Origin: an uncultured Bacilli bacterium
GTDB taxonomy: Bacteria > Bacillota_I > Bacilli_A > RF39 > UBA660
Direction: 5' to 3'
Assembly (NCBI GenBank): GCA_947624535.1
Contig: CANQKU010000062.1
Coordinates: 1 to 6,178, forward strand
Length of the DNA stretch: 6,178 nt
Shown here: positions 5,715 to 6,178 of the stretch, in pieces
How the letters are laid out: each line of letters opens with the position of its first letter
How positions within the stretch are numbered: the stretch's first letter is position 1
The notes under the pieces: model-generated
Told to the model about the DNA's origin: nothing
The model's database searches: none
What the model saw: only the letters and a program-made list of their open reading frames with translations
Position numbers and translations under genes: made by a program

Positions 5715-6111
5715 AAAAGGAATGGGAAAATTTGTTGCAGGAGCAGCATTAGGAGCAGGATTAGGTGTATTATTTGCACCTAAAAAAGGAAAAGATACTA
5801 GAGAAGATTTAAAACATAAAATTGAAGAAATTATTAATCAAGTAAAATCATTAGATAAAGATGAAGTTAAAGCAGAATTTGATAAAAAGATTAAAGAAAT
5901 TAAAAAAGAATTAGAAGATTTAGATAAAGAAAAAGTACTAAAGATTGCTAAGAAAAAAGGTGAAGAAATTAAACAAAAAGCTGATGAATTAGTAAATTTA
6001 GCAATTGAAAAAGGTACCCCTGTATTAAAGAAAACTGCTGAAAGTCTAAGAGATAAAGCTGTAGACGTAACAAAAGACGTTGTAAAAAAATTAGAAGCTA
6101 TAGAAATATAG
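5707..6111 (+). CDS. YtxH-domain protein
   Basis: This 134-residue protein matches the YtxH family: a Gly/Ala-rich hydrophobic N-terminal segment (FVAGAALGAGLGVLFAP, 9-25) followed by KKGKDTR (26-32), the typical G-x-x-x-G-x-LFAP-x-x-G-x-x-x-R signature. The rest is a long Lys/Glu-rich helix, probably a coiled coil or an amphipathic, apolipoprotein-like helix lying on the membrane. I chose ATG 5707 over the upstream in-frame ATG at 5698: the Shine-Dalgarno-like AAAGAGG (5691-5697) is 9 bases before 5707 but directly touches 5698, and MSKKGMGKF is a natural YtxH start. It is the last gene of the operon and overlaps the YtxG-like stop by 8 bases. YtxH proteins are linked to stress and the envelope, but their molecular role is not known. 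Confidence 0.88.
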   Translation: MSKKGMGKFVAGAALGAGLGVLFAPKKGKDTREDLKHKIEEIINQVKSLDKDEVKAEFDKKIKEIKKELEDLDKEKVLKIAKKKGEEIKQKADELVNLAIEKGTPVLKKTAESLRDKAVDVTKDVVKKLEAIEI

Positions 6112-6119
6112 TATGAAGT

Positions 6120-6145
6120 GACCCAAAATACGGGGTCTTTTTTTT
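6120..6145 (+). terminator. Rho-independent terminator of the lipoprotein-YtxH operon
   Basis: GACCC (6120-6124), an 8-base loop and GGGTC (6133-6137) form a G/C-rich stem followed by eight T's (6138-6145). It starts 8 bases after the YtxH stop and clearly ends the operon. Confidence 0.92.
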
Positions 6146-6158
6146 GTACAAAATTTTC

Positions 6159-6164
6159 TTGACA
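6159..6164 (+). promoter_or_regulatory. Consensus -35 box at the window edge
   Basis: TTGACA is a perfect -35 hexamer right after the operon terminator, so a promoter for a gene beyond the window is likely. The -10 would fall outside the visible sequence. The bases that follow (GCCCTGGGGGG) are unusually G/C-rich for this region. Confidence 0.4.
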
Positions 6165-6178
6165 AAAGCCCTGGGGGG

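Noticed and set aside
5519..5779. Minus-strand open frame of 86 codons across the YtxG-like/YtxH junction
   Set aside because: It is antisense to two well-supported genes, is Leu/Phe/Ser-rich as expected of a shadow frame, and has no promoter or terminator of its own.

Overview
The window is a low-GC bacterial chromosome segment, with strongly A/T-biased codons, AAGGAG-type ribosome binding sites and TATAAT-type promoters. This fits a member of the Bacillota (class Bacilli in the broad sense). TGG encodes Trp in conserved motifs and TGA is used as a stop (end of trmB), so the standard bacterial code applies rather than the Mycoplasma code. Two FemABX-type enzymes imply a peptidoglycan wall. 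A wall-bearing, small-genome gut Bacilli lineage is a reasonable guess, but the species cannot be fixed from this sequence.

Layout. (1) Bases 1-113 hold the last 36 codons of a plus-strand gene of about 50% GC. Its C-terminus resembles the C-type-lectin/DUF6273-like ends of variable surface proteins. (2) A 10-bp-stem, 4-nt-loop inverted repeat (127-150) separates it from the convergent minus-strand genes and probably terminates both. (3) Minus strand, 149-2600: two overlapping FemABX-family aminoacyltransferase genes in one operon. (4) Minus strand, 2695-2931: a 78-residue coiled-coil protein with its own promoter and terminator. (5) Plus strand, 3008-3658: trmB, tRNA (guanine46-N7)-methyltransferase, transcribed divergently from the small gene out of overlapping promoters. 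(6) Plus strand, 3720-6111: a four-gene operon of a lipoprotein, a 343-residue charged protein, a short YtxG/DUF948-like membrane protein and a YtxH-like protein, closed by a strong terminator. (7) The last 30 bases hold a consensus -35 box and an odd G-rich end.

How it fits together. Apart from trmB, every gene to which I can give a role points to the cell envelope: Fem enzymes for peptidoglycan cross-bridges, a lipoprotein, and small membrane or membrane-associated coiled-coil proteins. From memory, the order trmB ... YtxG-YtxH also occurs in Bacillus, where the DNA translocase gene sftA (ytpT) and murC lie between them. The 343-residue protein sits in that interval and has a motif reminiscent of the SftA N-terminal region, but no motor domain. 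The most interesting points are this possible motor-less SftA-like protein, the possible hypervariable (DGR-type) gene end at the left edge, and the diverged second Fem paralogue. No CRISPR array, insertion sequence, tRNA or rRNA was seen.
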